A DNA stretch of 64,000 bases from Bradyrhizobium sp. 170 (GCF_023101085.1 NZ_CP064703.1:7502001-7566000), one strand, 5' to 3'; counted from the stretch's first letter, positions 45,301 to 53,526 are shown. Made by a program: numbers and translations. Notes: generated by a model from the sequence alone, not told the origin.

Positions 45301-45510
45301 GATCGGATCGGCGACCTGGGTCTGCATTTCCTGGGCGGTCGCGCCCGGCCAGATCGCCGAGACGTTGACCACCTTCACCGTAAAGAACGGATCCTCGGCG
45401 CGGCCGAGCGACCGGTAGGAAAAGAAGCCGGCGGCGCCGAGCGCGATCATCAGGAACAGGATCAGGGTCGGATGGCTCACCGCCCAGCCCGAGAGATTGA
45501 AGCGCTTCAT
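42370..45510 (-). CDS. RND efflux transporter, inner-membrane subunit
   Basis: This 1046-residue RND pump has two copies of the six-helix membrane unit with large periplasmic loops after the first and seventh helices. The fourth-helix motif LLVDDAIIAVEM contains the Asp pair needed for proton coupling. The loop sequence is closer to multidrug/HAE-like exporters with FRVIGPDPNTVRDIAYKVRD than to metal pumps, which carry a different helix-4 signature. The ATG at 45510 follows GGAGAG. The membrane-fusion subunit is upstream, separated by a repeat hairpin. No outer-membrane channel gene is present, so a shared one is likely. Confidence 0.92.
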   Translation of the reverse strand: MKRFNLSGWAVSHPTLILFLMIALGAAGFFSYRSLGRAEDPFFTVKVVNVSAIWPGATAQEMQTQVADPIEKKLQELPYFEKVQTYSKPSFTAMQLTFKDSTPPKDVPYLFYLLRKKLVDVQGQLPSGLLGPTVNDEFSDVDSILYMMTGDGADYAQLKKAAEGMRQRLLKVQGVTKVNLYGAQDERIFVEFSHAKLATLGITPQALFDSLAKQNNVTPAGTVETSSQRVPLRVTGALDGVKAVAESPVESNGRVFRLGDIATVTHGFVDPPTFVARQEGKPALGIGVVTAKGANILELGKEVEKATADFMKAVPQGINVEQIADQPKVVEHAVGEFVKSFLEALAIVLFVSFVALGWRTGIVVAMSVPLVLAIVFVVMSAMSIDLHRITLGALIIALGLLVDDAIIAVEMMVVKMEQGWDRVRAASFAWESTAFPMLTGTLVTAAGFLPIGFANSAVGEYAGGIFWIVAIALVASWFVAVIFTPYIGVKLLPNIKVHHNHDPHAVYETRIYRILRSMVQWCVDHRIKVVLATVGVFVLSIVGFGNVQQQFFPLSERPELFLQLRLPEGTAFNVTEKSVKKAEALLKDDKDIATYTSYVGQGSPRFWLGLNPQLPNEAFAEIVIVSKDVDARERIKARLEKAVAGGELTEARVRIDRFNFGPPVGFPVQFRVIGPDPNTVRDIAYKVRDVVRQNPNVQEPQLDWNEQSPYLKLVVDQDRARALGLTPQDVSQALAMLISGAPVTTIRDGIEKVGVVARAVPSERLDLGRVGDLTVTSRNGVAVPLQQIARIEYAHEEPIMWRRNRDMAITVRTDVVDGVQAPDVTNQIWPKLQEIRDHLEPAYRIEPGGAFEESAKGNASIAVLFPLMMLVMLTLLMIQLQSFSRLILVFLTAPLGIVGASLGLNIANQPFGFVALLGLIALAGMIMRNAVILVDQIEADVSQGLTRKEAIVEATVRRARPVVLTALAAILAMIPLSRSAFWGPMAITIMGGLFVATFLTLLYLPGLYALWFRKSLEESGQAGQPDLAPQHQIKGPRAIPLADAAE

Positions 45511-45547
45511 GTCACTCTCCAGAACCAAAATCTGTTTGCATTTCCAC

Positions 45548-45694
45548 CGTCATTGCGAGCCAACGGGTCGGGCGAATGCCCGCCCGATGACAGGCTCCGC
45601 GAAGCAATCCATCCAGCCACGGAAAGAAAGTATGGATTGCTTCGTCGCTTCGCTCCCTTGCGCAAACGCTTCGCGTTTGTCGCAGGCAATGACG
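45548..45694. repeat. Palindromic repeat between fusion protein and RND genes
   Basis: CGTCATTGCGAG and CAATGACG ends enclose CGAAGCAATCCAT/ATGGATTGCTTCG and a GGGCGAATGCCCGCCC hairpin. It is the same family as 8088-8165. In the mRNA it would fold between the two efflux genes and could lower expression of the second. Confidence 0.85.
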
Positions 45695-45697
45695 GGA

Positions 45698-46804
45698 CTA
45701 GAACGACAGCGACGAGACCACCCGGACCTTCTGGGCCGGATCGAGCTTCTGCACGCCGAGTGCGACCACCTTGGCGCCTTCGTTGACGCCGCCGGAGATC
45801 ACGACGGAATTGCTGTCATAGGCTTTCACGACCACCGGCTGCAGCTTCACGGCGCCGGCATCATCGACGGTATAGAGCGAGGGATTGGCGCCCTGGCTGA
45901 ACAGCGCCGACAGCGGCAGCTTGGCGACGCGCTCGGTGGCAGCATCCGCCAGCGTCAGCGTCGCGGTCATGCCGAGCGAAACCTTGTCGTCGGCTTCCGG
46001 CAGCGAGAACTTTGCGAGATAGGTCCGCGTCGCCGGATCGGCCGAGGGGGCGATCTCGCGCAGCTTCGCGGCATATTTCTTTTCCGAATCCGACCACAGC
46101 GTCACGGTGGCTGTGCCTGACTTGGCGCGGCCGACCAGCGTCTCGGGGATCGCGACCACGGCTTCCTTTTCGGCAAAGCGCGCGACGCGGATCGCGGTCT
46201 GACCGGATGCCACGACCTGGCCGGGATCGATCAGGGTCGCGGTGACAACGCCGCGGCTGTCGGCCAGCAGCGTTGCATAAGAAAGAGAGTTCTTGGTGAG
46301 TTCGACCGATCGCTCGGCGCGATTGAGGCGCGCGCGCGCCTCATCGGCAGCCGCGCGGCTCTGATCCATCTGTGCATCGGTGGTCCAGCCCTTGGCGCGC
46401 AAATCCTTGGCGCGCTGCTCGGACGCGCTCGCCTGCGCCAGCACGCCAGTGGCGGCGCGGAATTCAGCCTCCGACTGCTCGGCTTGCAGCTTCAGGTCGA
46501 CCTCGTCGAGGGTGGCGAGCGGCTGGCCGATATCGACGGTCTGGCCAACCTCGACCAGGCGCCTCGCGACCTTGCCGGGAACCCGGAATCCCATGTCGGT
46601 CTCGATCCGAGGCCGGATGGTGCCGACAAAACTGCGCTCGGGCGTCTCGGCCGCGTAATGCACCGTGGCGACCAGAACCGGACGTCCGGGAGCGGCCGTC
46701 TCAGCCGCCTTTTCATTGCAGCCGGCCAGGGCGAATACCGCAAATGCCAGCGACGCCCCCGTCAAGAGCCTGTAATAGCTAGAGAAAATTGAACGGGCGA
46801 ACAT
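45698..46804 (-). CDS. RND periplasmic membrane-fusion lipoprotein
   Basis: This 368-residue adaptor protein has a lipobox ending at Cys29 (FALAGC). The order is lipoyl half (VEVGQTVDIGQPLATLDEVD), coiled-coil hairpin (about 95-160), second lipoyl half and beta-barrel/membrane-proximal domains (LSLGMTATLTLAD). It joins the RND pump to an outer-membrane channel. The ATG at 46804 is used because GGAGAG sits four bases upstream; the ATG at 46816 contains that site. It is the first gene of the efflux operon. Confidence 0.9.
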   Translation of the reverse strand: MFARSIFSSYYRLLTGASLAFAVFALAGCNEKAAETAAPGRPVLVATVHYAAETPERSFVGTIRPRIETDMGFRVPGKVARRLVEVGQTVDIGQPLATLDEVDLKLQAEQSEAEFRAATGVLAQASASEQRAKDLRAKGWTTDAQMDQSRAAADEARARLNRAERSVELTKNSLSYATLLADSRGVVTATLIDPGQVVASGQTAIRVARFAEKEAVVAIPETLVGRAKSGTATVTLWSDSEKKYAAKLREIAPSADPATRTYLAKFSLPEADDKVSLGMTATLTLADAATERVAKLPLSALFSQGANPSLYTVDDAGAVKLQPVVVKAYDSNSVVISGGVNEGAKVVALGVQKLDPAQKVRVVSSLSF

Positions 46805-46848
46805 CGGACTCTCCATCGCAACATCTGATGAAGAGTATTGAATGGCGA

Positions 46849-46872
46849 CTGATGAATGTCAATATTCGTCAG
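46849..46872. promoter_or_regulatory. Likely TetR operator upstream of the efflux operon
   Basis: CTGATGAAT (46849-46857) and ATTCGTCAG (46864-46872) form a 24-bp inverted repeat with one mismatch and a 6-bp centre. It ends 45 bp before the fusion-protein ATG, where a promoter is expected. A TetR gene is the third gene of the operon. Confidence 0.55.
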
Positions 46873-47008
46873 TGGTCATCATTTCGTGATGGGAAATGGG
46901 GTTAAGAGGTAATTGCTTTCCTTAGAACCAATGGCGGCGGGACGATGGAGCGCAGCGAAATTCGGGCTATGCGGCTACTTCGCTTGCTCGGCCGAAACCC
47001 GCCGTTAT

Positions 47009-47446
47009 TTATCCGGAGCGTCGAGCTTTCTTGCGCGTCTTCGTAGGAATGCTCTTCTTGGCACTCCTCGCGACCTTCCGCGCAAGACCGGACTTCTTGT
47101 TGTTCGATTTCTTGCTGGCAGCCTTCTTGGCCGTATTCTTCGAGCTCCGGGCCTTTGTCGTCCTTGCCTTGGCCGCTCTGGCTTTTGTTGCCTTGGCTGC
47201 CGGCGCGCTGCGCCGCTTCTTTGCCGCGCGCTTCCGCCGTTCGGGCGCGGAAGCAACCGGCGGCACCATCAGCGGATCGGAAACGAGGCCATCGGCGGCG
47301 AGCGGCACATAGGCCGCCGCGCGTTCGTCGGCTCTCAACGCCGGCTCGTCCGTCTTCAGCGCCTGGCTTGCGGCTTCCGTCGCGGTGCTGGCGATGCCTT
47401 TCACCGTCTCGGTGAGCTTTTCCAGAATCGATTTGTCCTTGTCCAT
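47009..47446 (-). CDS. Histone H1-like Lys/Ala-rich protein
   Basis: This is a 145-residue protein. Residues 1-35 are an amphipathic helix region (ILEKLTETVKGIASTATEAA), 36-70 are acidic to neutral, and 71-145 are a highly basic Lys/Ala/Arg/Ser tail with repeats such as KATKARAAKARTTKARSS. The tail resembles eukaryotic H1 and bacterial HctB/AlgP-like proteins, which bind DNA. It may compact DNA or act in stress. The ATG at 47446 follows GAGGGAGA. The opposite strand has a long Leu/Ala-rich open frame that is a by-product of this composition. Confidence 0.75.
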   Translation of the reverse strand: MDKDKSILEKLTETVKGIASTATEAASQALKTDEPALRADERAAAYVPLAADGLVSDPLMVPPVASAPERRKRAAKKRRSAPAAKATKARAAKARTTKARSSKNTAKKAASKKSNNKKSGLARKVARSAKKSIPTKTRKKARRSG

Positions 47447-47513
47447 GTCGTCTCCCTCAGCTTCCTGACATGGAACTAACCGGTCCGGCGGTGCCGGGTT
47501 CCTGAACGAAACC

Positions 47514-48686
47514 CTACTCCGCAAGCTGAAACCGCTCGAAGCGATCCAGCTCTTCCTCGATGCGGCGCTTGTAATCCTTGCGCGAGGCCCGCGCCGCGCC
47601 CTTGCCGACCCAGCTCCATTTCTGCATCAGCAATTTCCTGTTCTGGCGGTCGGTCTTCAGGTCGATGGCCGCGACGATGTCTTCGCCGACCAGCACCGGC
47701 AGCGCGAAATAGCCGAACAGGCGCTTCTCTTTCGGCACATAGGCCTCGAAGCGGTGGCCGTAATCGAAGAACAATTCGGTGCGCTTGCGCTGGATAACAA
47801 GCGGATCGAATGGCGAGAGGATGTGCACCGGGCCATCGCCCGCATCTGCCGGCGGGGTAGCCTCCAGCACGTCCGGCCGGGCCCAATGCTCCTGCTTGCC
47901 GGCGCCTTCGAGTGCGACCGGCACCAATTCCCCGCGCCGCACCCGCGCCTCGATCAATCGCCGCACCGCTTCCTTGCTCGGCGCGTCGAGATGGCAGATG
48001 GAATCGAGGCTGACGATGCCTTGCGAACGTAACGCGCGGTCGAGCAGGTAGGCGGTGATTTCCGCCGACGCTGCCGGCTTCGGCGGCCTGTCCCAGCCGA
48101 AATGCCGCGTCATCAGGTCATAGGTCTTGAGCATGCCGGTGCGTTCGGAGATCGTCACCTCGCCGGTGTAGAAGGCAAGCTGCAGTGCCCGCTTCGAGGG
48201 TTTGCGGCTCTGCCAGAGATGTTCCTTCTCGGTCAGAACGTCGTCCTCGATGTCGCGGATGGTCAGCGCGCCGTCGCGCCGCAACAGCCGCATCACCTTG
48301 CGGGTGTCCTCCGGCTTGACGGAAGCAAACCATCGGTGGCCCTCGCGCCGGTGCTCCCGCATCGCCGGGACGAAGAAGCGAAAATCCTTCGCCGGAACAT
48401 AGGACAGCGCGTGCGTCCAGTACTCGAACACGCTTTTGTCGGCGCTCTGGGCCTGGCGCAGGTCGGCGCGGGCATAGGCCGGGATGCGGCTATAGAGAAT
48501 GTGATGATGGCAGCGCTCGATGACGTGGATGGTGTCGATCTGCACATAGCCGAGATGGTCCACCGCCGCCGCCACCGCCTGCGGTCCGGCGCCGAACGGC
48601 GCGTTCGTATCGAGCCGCTGGGCATGCAGCCAGATTCGCCGGGCCTCGGTCTTGGTCAGGGGGCGGAGTTCAGTCGCGCGGGGCAT
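47514..48686 (-). CDS. YcaQ/AlkX-type winged-helix DNA glycosylase
   Basis: This 390-residue protein of the HTH_42 (DUF1006) family is related to E. coli YcaQ, which unhooks interstrand crosslinks and bulky alkyl adducts. The catalytic QxD signature is Gln49-Ile-Asp51 in YVQIDTI, followed by VIERCHHHILYSRIPAYA. Winged-helix repeats fill the middle, and HILSPFDPLVIQRKRTELFF closes the family pattern. It lies next to the H1-like gene on the same strand with 67 bp between. Its role in DNA repair is inferred by homology. Confidence 0.85.
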   Translation of the reverse strand: MPRATELRPLTKTEARRIWLHAQRLDTNAPFGAGPQAVAAAVDHLGYVQIDTIHVIERCHHHILYSRIPAYARADLRQAQSADKSVFEYWTHALSYVPAKDFRFFVPAMREHRREGHRWFASVKPEDTRKVMRLLRRDGALTIRDIEDDVLTEKEHLWQSRKPSKRALQLAFYTGEVTISERTGMLKTYDLMTRHFGWDRPPKPAASAEITAYLLDRALRSQGIVSLDSICHLDAPSKEAVRRLIEARVRRGELVPVALEGAGKQEHWARPDVLEATPPADAGDGPVHILSPFDPLVIQRKRTELFFDYGHRFEAYVPKEKRLFGYFALPVLVGEDIVAAIDLKTDRQNRKLLMQKWSWVGKGAARASRKDYKRRIEEELDRFERFQLAE

Positions 48687-48766
48687 TGCGCGGCAATGTA
48701 GCGGGATTCGCGCGCGGGGGGAGTCCTTAAGGTTCCGCGATCGCCGGCTCGCGGCGCGAACTCACC

Positions 48767-48997
48767 TCACCGCTTCGGCCGCTCTCCCACGCTGCCGGTT
48801 GCGATTTCGGCCTCGCAGGAGGCGCGGCCGGCCTGGGGCGCATGGCATTTGTAGACGTGGCCGGTGAGGCGATCGACCAGCCACGCGCTCTCCTCCGTCG
48901 GGCTTTCAAACCCGACGTAGCGGCTGCCGAGCGCGTTGATCAGCGTCGACAGCAAAATTGCAGCGGCGATCATCGCCGCCCCGATCAGTGTTGGCAT
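48767..48997 (-). CDS. Small membrane-anchored hypothetical protein
   Basis: This is a 76-residue protein with one N-terminal membrane helix (LIGAAMIAAAILLSTLINAL) and a short periplasmic part holding two Cys (HVYKCHAPQAGRASCEAE). The segment YVGFESPTEESAWLVDRLTG looks conserved. The ATG at 48997 has GGAAG upstream. I do not recognise a family; function is unknown. Confidence 0.6.
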   Translation of the reverse strand: MPTLIGAAMIAAAILLSTLINALGSRYVGFESPTEESAWLVDRLTGHVYKCHAPQAGRASCEAEIATGSVGERPKR

Positions 48998-49500
48998 TGA
49001 ACTTCCGGAACCAGCAGGCTCCGATGCGCTGGTACGATAACCCTGGTACTCACGCTGACGCTTGACTGACTGTAACACCCGCTCCGCCCGTTTGGTTGCC
49101 CCGAACGAATTCTTCTTCAGATTTTTTTGTGAGTAGATTTGCTAGGCGCGCATCTGGCCGATTTGTTGTCCACAGATCGGCGCTGGCGCGACGGCACACA
49201 GTTTTTCTTTTCTGAAGTCAGCGGCGGAAGTGATGCGGCGGTCGCTTGTCCCGTAAGACTCCGGATGCCAGCCCGCACCGTCCCGTCACTTGCAGTGCGT
49301 CCTGCTGCGGAGCATTGAGATCGCCGCGCCACGCAGCGCGAGTTGCCTCCACCGAACTTGCCGGAAGCCCCGATGTCGAAGTCGAGGCCGGCCGGGCGGC
49401 GCCCGACATCGCGGCGGCAGGTTGTGGTTGAGACTGAGACGGTTCCGGCCTGGGTTGCGTCTGCAGGAAGGCGACGCGCCTCCGGTCGCTGATCGAAAGG

Positions 49501-49514
49501 GTGATTCAGATCAC
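49501..49514. promoter_or_regulatory. CRP/FNR-like palindrome (upstream site)
   Basis: GTGAT and ATCAC flank TCAG, a 14-bp perfect palindrome of the GTGA-N6-TCAC class. It lies about 230 bp before the OmpA-family gene. Confidence 0.45.
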
Positions 49515-49638
49515 GCAAGCAAGATTGGATGATTGGTCTACCGAAGATGCCGCGAGACGCAAAATCACGGCGTATCGGCTTCAAACACCCCTGCGATGCC
49601 GGCTCAACGCCAGCCCTAGTCGGAAAGCTGGCGTTATT

Positions 49639-49658
49639 AATGTGACTTGAATCACATT
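49639..49658. promoter_or_regulatory. CRP-like palindrome (promoter-proximal site)
   Basis: AATGTGA and TCACATT flank CTTGAA, a perfect TGTGA-N6-TCACA match to the CRP consensus extended on both sides. It ends 84 bp before the OmpA-family ATG, a usual position for activation or repression. Confidence 0.6.
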
Positions 49659-49742
49659 ACCCACTTTGAACCCGTCCTATCCTCGCAGCATCAAAACGTC
49701 ATGCACGCCACTTTGCAGGCGTTAACAGTGAGGATTAAGACA

Positions 49743-50375
49743 ATGACGCGCTTTCTTTCCATCATGACTATCGGCGCCGCGCTGTCGATGACGGTGGGCC
49801 TGGCTGTCGCCGGCGACACCGTCTCGGCCGACAAAATCCTGGACGCCCTGAAGCCGAGGCCGGGCGCGACCCGCGGCCTTTCGACCGGCGCGCAGCAGCC
49901 GGTGGACGCCGCCGTACAGGCCAAGGAAGTCGGCTTCGTCAACACGCTGCGCAACCGCAAGACGCGGTCGCTGTCGCTCGGCGAGCGCCAGGAAATTGCG
50001 GAACTTGCCGCGAGCAAGCCGAAGATCGATCTCGAAATCCAGTTCGACTACAACTCGGCCGACATCAGCAAGGGCTCGGTGACCGCCGTGCAGGAACTCG
50101 GCAAGGCGCTCTCCGATGCGAGCCTGAAGGGTTCGACCTTTGTGGTTGCCGGTCATACCGACGCGATCGGCGGCGAGGCGTATAATCAGGATCTCTCCGA
50201 ACGTCGCGCCGACACGATCAAGAAGTACCTGACCGAGAAGTACAGCATCACCGGTTCCAACCTCGTGACCGTCGGTTACGGCAAAACCAAGCCGAAGGAT
50301 GCGAATGCGCCGATGGACCCGGCCAACCGCCGCGTTCAGGTCGTCAACATGGACACCAAGACCGCGTCGAAGTGA
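49743..50375 (+). CDS. OmpA-family outer-membrane/peptidoglycan-binding protein
   Basis: This is a 210-residue protein. A signal peptide spans about 1-23 (cut after VAG or nearby). The C-terminal OmpA domain has the peptidoglycan contacts in VAGHTDAIGGEAYNQDLSER, followed by RADTIKKYL and PANRRVQVV. The N-terminal part before it is a short linker, not a beta-barrel, so this is a soluble or lipid-free peptidoglycan-binding form. Residues 60-90 (VGFVNTLRNRKTRSLSLGER) are typical of rhizobial members. The ATG at 49743 follows GAGG. Two CRP-like sites lie upstream. Confidence 0.85.
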   Translation: MTRFLSIMTIGAALSMTVGLAVAGDTVSADKILDALKPRPGATRGLSTGAQQPVDAAVQAKEVGFVNTLRNRKTRSLSLGERQEIAELAASKPKIDLEIQFDYNSADISKGSVTAVQELGKALSDASLKGSTFVVAGHTDAIGGEAYNQDLSERRADTIKKYLTEKYSITGSNLVTVGYGKTKPKDANAPMDPANRRVQVVNMDTKTASK

Positions 50376-50388
50376 GGTCTTGAACGTC

Positions 50389-50419
50389 AATCCGCCTGCC
50401 GCTTTGCGGCAGGCGGATT
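50389..50419. terminator. Perfect 14-bp hairpin between convergent genes
   Basis: AATCCGCCTGCCGC and GCGGCAGGCGGATT pair perfectly around TTT. It sits 14 bp after the OmpA-family stop codon and 44 bp after the end of the hybrid kinase on the other strand. The T tract is weak, but the stem is very stable. Confidence 0.65.
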
Positions 50420-50462
50420 GTCTATTGCAGACGGGAAGAACGACGCGCCGGCTCGTCTGGCT

Positions 50463-52094
50463 CTACGACTTGTCGAGAATTTCCCTGATCTTTGTCGCCA
50501 GCAAAGCCTGGGTGACGGGCTTCTGCAGCAGCGACACGCCGGGATCCAGCCGGCCCTGATGCACGATTGCATCCCGCGAATAGCCGGTCATGAACAGGAC
50601 CCTCAGGCCCGACTGGCGATGATGCAGCTGATCAGCCAGCTCGCGGCCGTTCAGGCCTGGCATCACGATGTCGGTCAGCAGCAGATCGATCCGGAACGGA
50701 TTGGCGTCGAACAGCGCCAGCGCGGCCCCGCCGTTCGCCGCCTCGCGAACGCGGTAGTTCAGGTCCTTTAACGTCTCGACCAGATACGACCTCACATCGC
50801 ATTCGTCCTCGACCACCAGGACGGTCTCGCTCCCCGAACTGCCGACCAGCGGCGCCTCGCTCTGTCCGACGGTCTCGGGCGCGGCGGCGGCGCGGGGCAG
50901 GTAGATCCTGATTGTCGTTCCGTGCCCAACCTCGCTGTATATCTTGATCTCGCCGCCGGATTGCTTGACGAAGCCATAGACCTGGCTCAACCCGAGGCCG
51001 GTGCCCTGCCCCGGTTGCTTGGTCGTGAAAAACGGATCGAACGCCTTCTCCTGGACTTCCCGCGGCATTCCGGAACCGGTATCGCTCACCGCGATCAATA
51101 CATATTGCCCGGCCGGCACGCCTGCGTTCTGTTGCCGATAGCCCTCGTCGACGGAAACGTTGCTGGTCTCGATCTTCAGCTTGCCGCTGTTGGCCATAGC
51201 AACCGAGATCTTGGCATTCGCGGCGTTCATGGCGTCTTTGGCGTTCACGACAAGATTGAGAATCGCCGCTTCCAACTGGCTCGAGTCGACCTCGATCTGC
51301 CATAGGCCGGCTCCTTCCACGACTTCGAGTTCGACGTTCTCGCCCAGCGTACGCCTGAAGAAATCCGACATGCCGGCGATCAGTTGACCGACGTTGGTCA
51401 GTTTGGGATCGAGCGGCTGCCTCCGCGCAAACGCCAGCAGGCGCTGCGTCAACATCGCCGCGCGCTGCGCGCCGTTCGCGGCGTTGGCGATCACCCGCGT
51501 CAACCGCTCGCGCGCGGCCTCGCTCCACGTCTGCAGGCAGCGATCGGCGATCTCGAGATTGCCGCTGATGATCGTGAGCAGATTGTTGAAATCGTGCGCC
51601 ACGCCGCCGGTCAATTGTCCGATCGCTTCCATCTTCTGCGATTGTCGAAGCATGTCTTCGGCTTCGCGCCGGTACATGCCTTCCTGCGCCAGGGCCACTT
51701 CGGCGGCGCGAAGCTGCGACGGCGAGGGCAGCGCCAGCACCTTCGGCAACAGCGGCCACAGCATCGCCGCGGTCACGATCGACGCCGCCGCAGTCATCGC
51801 CTTGACGATGCCTTCGATGCCATAGACCGGATACCAAAGCGTGACGATCGACATCACGTGGCCGACGCCGCACGCCATGATGAAAAGCGCGAACGCCCAG
51901 AACACCCATCCGAAGTCGACGTCGCGGCGTTTCGAGACGAAGATCGACAGCGCGATGGGGATGGAAAAATAGGCGGAGGCAATGACGACGTCCGACGCAA
52001 CATGCAGCCAGATCAGTTGCGGTTCCCACAGCAGGCATATTCCGTGCGGTGCGAACATCGATGAATCGAGTAGACGTTCGAAGAAGGCCCACAT
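50463..52094 (-). CDS. Hybrid histidine kinase with ethylene-receptor-like (ETR1) sensor domain
   Basis: This 543-residue membrane kinase starts at the ATG at 52094. Residues about 25-110 form three membrane helices that align without gaps to the ethylene-binding domain of plant ETR1. AYFSIP is identical, and Asp35, Tyr42, Ile45, Pro46, Ile72, Cys75 and His79 match ETR1 Asp25, Tyr32, Ile35, Pro36, Ile62, Cys65 and His69 with constant +10 offset. Cys and His bind the Cu(I) cofactor in ETR1. A helical linker follows, then HisKA with His167 (GGVAHDFNN), an ATPase domain ([18 protein letters not shown]) and a C-terminal receiver ([10 protein letters not shown]). No GAF domain is present. No regulator gene is adjacent. 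Confidence 0.88.
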   Translation of the reverse strand: MWAFFERLLDSSMFAPHGICLLWEPQLIWLHVASDVVIASAYFSIPIALSIFVSKRRDVDFGWVFWAFALFIMACGVGHVMSIVTLWYPVYGIEGIVKAMTAAASIVTAAMLWPLLPKVLALPSPSQLRAAEVALAQEGMYRREAEDMLRQSQKMEAIGQLTGGVAHDFNNLLTIISGNLEIADRCLQTWSEAARERLTRVIANAANGAQRAAMLTQRLLAFARRQPLDPKLTNVGQLIAGMSDFFRRTLGENVELEVVEGAGLWQIEVDSSQLEAAILNLVVNAKDAMNAANAKISVAMANSGKLKIETSNVSVDEGYRQQNAGVPAGQYVLIAVSDTGSGMPREVQEKAFDPFFTTKQPGQGTGLGLSQVYGFVKQSGGEIKIYSEVGHGTTIRIYLPRAAAAPETVGQSEAPLVGSSGSETVLVVEDECDVRSYLVETLKDLNYRVREAANGGAALALFDANPFRIDLLLTDIVMPGLNGRELADQLHHRQSGLRVLFMTGYSRDAIVHQGRLDPGVSLLQKPVTQALLATKIREILDKS

Positions 52095-52215
52095 GCCAGT
52101 CGTTCCTTTGAGCGGGAATCCGACAAGACTCAACGCAACGACGAATCTACGGCGAGCCAATGACCCGTACAAGTCGACTTGCCAGGTAACTACTCGTTAA
52201 GCGTCTTGGGCGGTC

Positions 52216-53526
52216 TCAGATCCAGTTCTGGAAGATCATCAGGCGGCTGAACGTCGCCATCGAGGTACCTATGAACGCGGCCGATATCGGCAACATTGCC
52301 GCAAAACCGGCAAAACCGACCGCAACATAGGCCCATAGCAGCCATCCCGGCATGCTGCCGCGTTTCAAGGCATAGACCAGCGCAAGGCTCGCCGTGGTCG
52401 CCGCCGGCAAGTAATAGTAAATAAACCCTAACGTTCGCGGCAGCAGCGCCCAGGCGAGATAGGGACCGAAGTAGAACGCCAGCACCAGAAATGCATCCGC
52501 CCGCCGCGTCGCGATCCAGTCGCGCAGGCAGATCGCGACCGCAATCAGCGCCGGCCACAGGATCAGCGGGTTACCGAGGAAGACCACGGCGGCGATCCGG
52601 TCGTCGCCGATCTTGTCGAAGAGATACCAGACCGGGCGCACCAGGAACGGCCACGACGGCCATGAACTCATATAGGTGTGGCCCGCGATCGCGGTCGTGG
52701 TGTTGTCGCGGAAGATTCGCCGTTGCGCTTCCAGGATATCCGACACGGAAAATCCGTACAGCGGAATGAACGTCGCGAGATAGACGGCGGCCGGAATCAA
52801 AATGAAGCACGCCGCGAAGTGCCAGGCCTTGAAGCCGGGCCAGAGATCGGGCCGGTACCAGTCATCGGGCCGGGCGTCAGCGAATTGGGTGCGCCAGCTT
52901 TGCATCAGGCGGATCACGGCGACGATGACGATGCAGACCGCGAGCACGAACAACCCGCTCCATTTGCAAGCGATCGACAGGCCGAAGCCGATCCCGGCTA
53001 GCGCGAACCACAGATGCGGCAGTTGCTTTCGAAAGCCATGCATAAACGCCGCGATCGCGAACAGGCTGAAGGTCAGCGCGAAAATATCCAGCATCGCGAT
53101 CCGCGATTGCACGAACAGCATCTGGTTGAAAAAGGCGAGCAGGCTCGCTGCAATGGCCGGCCCTTGCGCCGCGAACAGCGCCAGGCCGCACAGATACACC
53201 GCGACGATGGCGAGCGATCCGAACAATACGCCCGGATAGCGCCAGCCCAGCGGTCCGTCGCCGAACGAGTGGATCGACAGCGCGATGAACTGCTTGGCCA
53301 GCGGCGGATGCATCGGGTTGAGCATCGGCTGTGGCATCCCCGGCTCGAGCATCTGCCGCGCCGCCGGCACGTAATGCACCTCGTCGAAATAGAATTTCTC
53401 CGGCGTGGTGACGCCGATCAGCATCGCGAAATGCGCGAGAACAAAAAGCACTGCCGCGACGATGCCCGTGCGCATCATCGAGTGGGACAGAACAGAATGT
53501 GATGGGGCTAATGGCTTCACGGACAA
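52216..53526 (-). CDS. PMT-family (dolichyl-P-mannose-type) glycosyltransferase
   Basis: This 436-residue inner-membrane protein with about ten helices is of the PMT/GT39 type. It transfers sugars from a lipid carrier to protein or lipid. The catalytic acidic pair is Asp48-Glu49 in FYFDEVHYVPAA, followed by NPMHPPLAKQFIALS, both standard. A second acidic site is in AMLDIFAL. The N-terminal start is uncertain: a TTG at 53526 and a GTG at 53520 are possible, and the ATG at 53478 is another option. The acceptor is unknown. The kinase gene lies downstream on the same strand, 121 bp away. Confidence 0.85.
   Translation of the reverse strand: MSVKPLAPSHSVLSHSMMRTGIVAAVLFVLAHFAMLIGVTTPEKFYFDEVHYVPAARQMLEPGMPQPMLNPMHPPLAKQFIALSIHSFGDGPLGWRYPGVLFGSLAIVAVYLCGLALFAAQGPAIAASLLAFFNQMLFVQSRIAMLDIFALTFSLFAIAAFMHGFRKQLPHLWFALAGIGFGLSIACKWSGLFVLAVCIVIVAVIRLMQSWRTQFADARPDDWYRPDLWPGFKAWHFAACFILIPAAVYLATFIPLYGFSVSDILEAQRRIFRDNTTTAIAGHTYMSSWPSWPFLVRPVWYLFDKIGDDRIAAVVFLGNPLILWPALIAVAICLRDWIATRRADAFLVLAFYFGPYLAWALLPRTLGFIYYYLPAATTASLALVYALKRGSMPGWLLWAYVAVGFAGFAAMLPISAAFIGTSMATFSRLMIFQNWI

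Larger units (their letters stand above)
48998..49742. other. 745-bp gene-free region with two CRP/FNR-like sites
   Basis: No frame on either strand has coding character. The region holds two perfect CRP/FNR-type palindromes (49501-49514 and 49639-49658) and, near 49166, a single DnaA-box-like TTGTCCACA. It probably contains the promoter of the OmpA-family gene, with a long 5' region. Confidence 0.6.

Noticed and set aside
47031..47312. Leu/Ala-rich plus-strand open frame
   Set aside because: It is the antisense of the Lys/Ala-rich histone-like gene; its composition is a by-product of GC-rich Lys/Ala codons. No ribosome site.
49166..49174. DnaA-box-like TTGTCCACA
   Set aside because: Single copy with one mismatch to TTATCCACA, no cluster and no AT-rich unwinding region. 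Not an origin.
49117..49584. 155-codon minus-strand frame in the region before the OmpA-family gene
   Set aside because: Composition is non-coding-like, and the frame spans a CRP-like palindrome.
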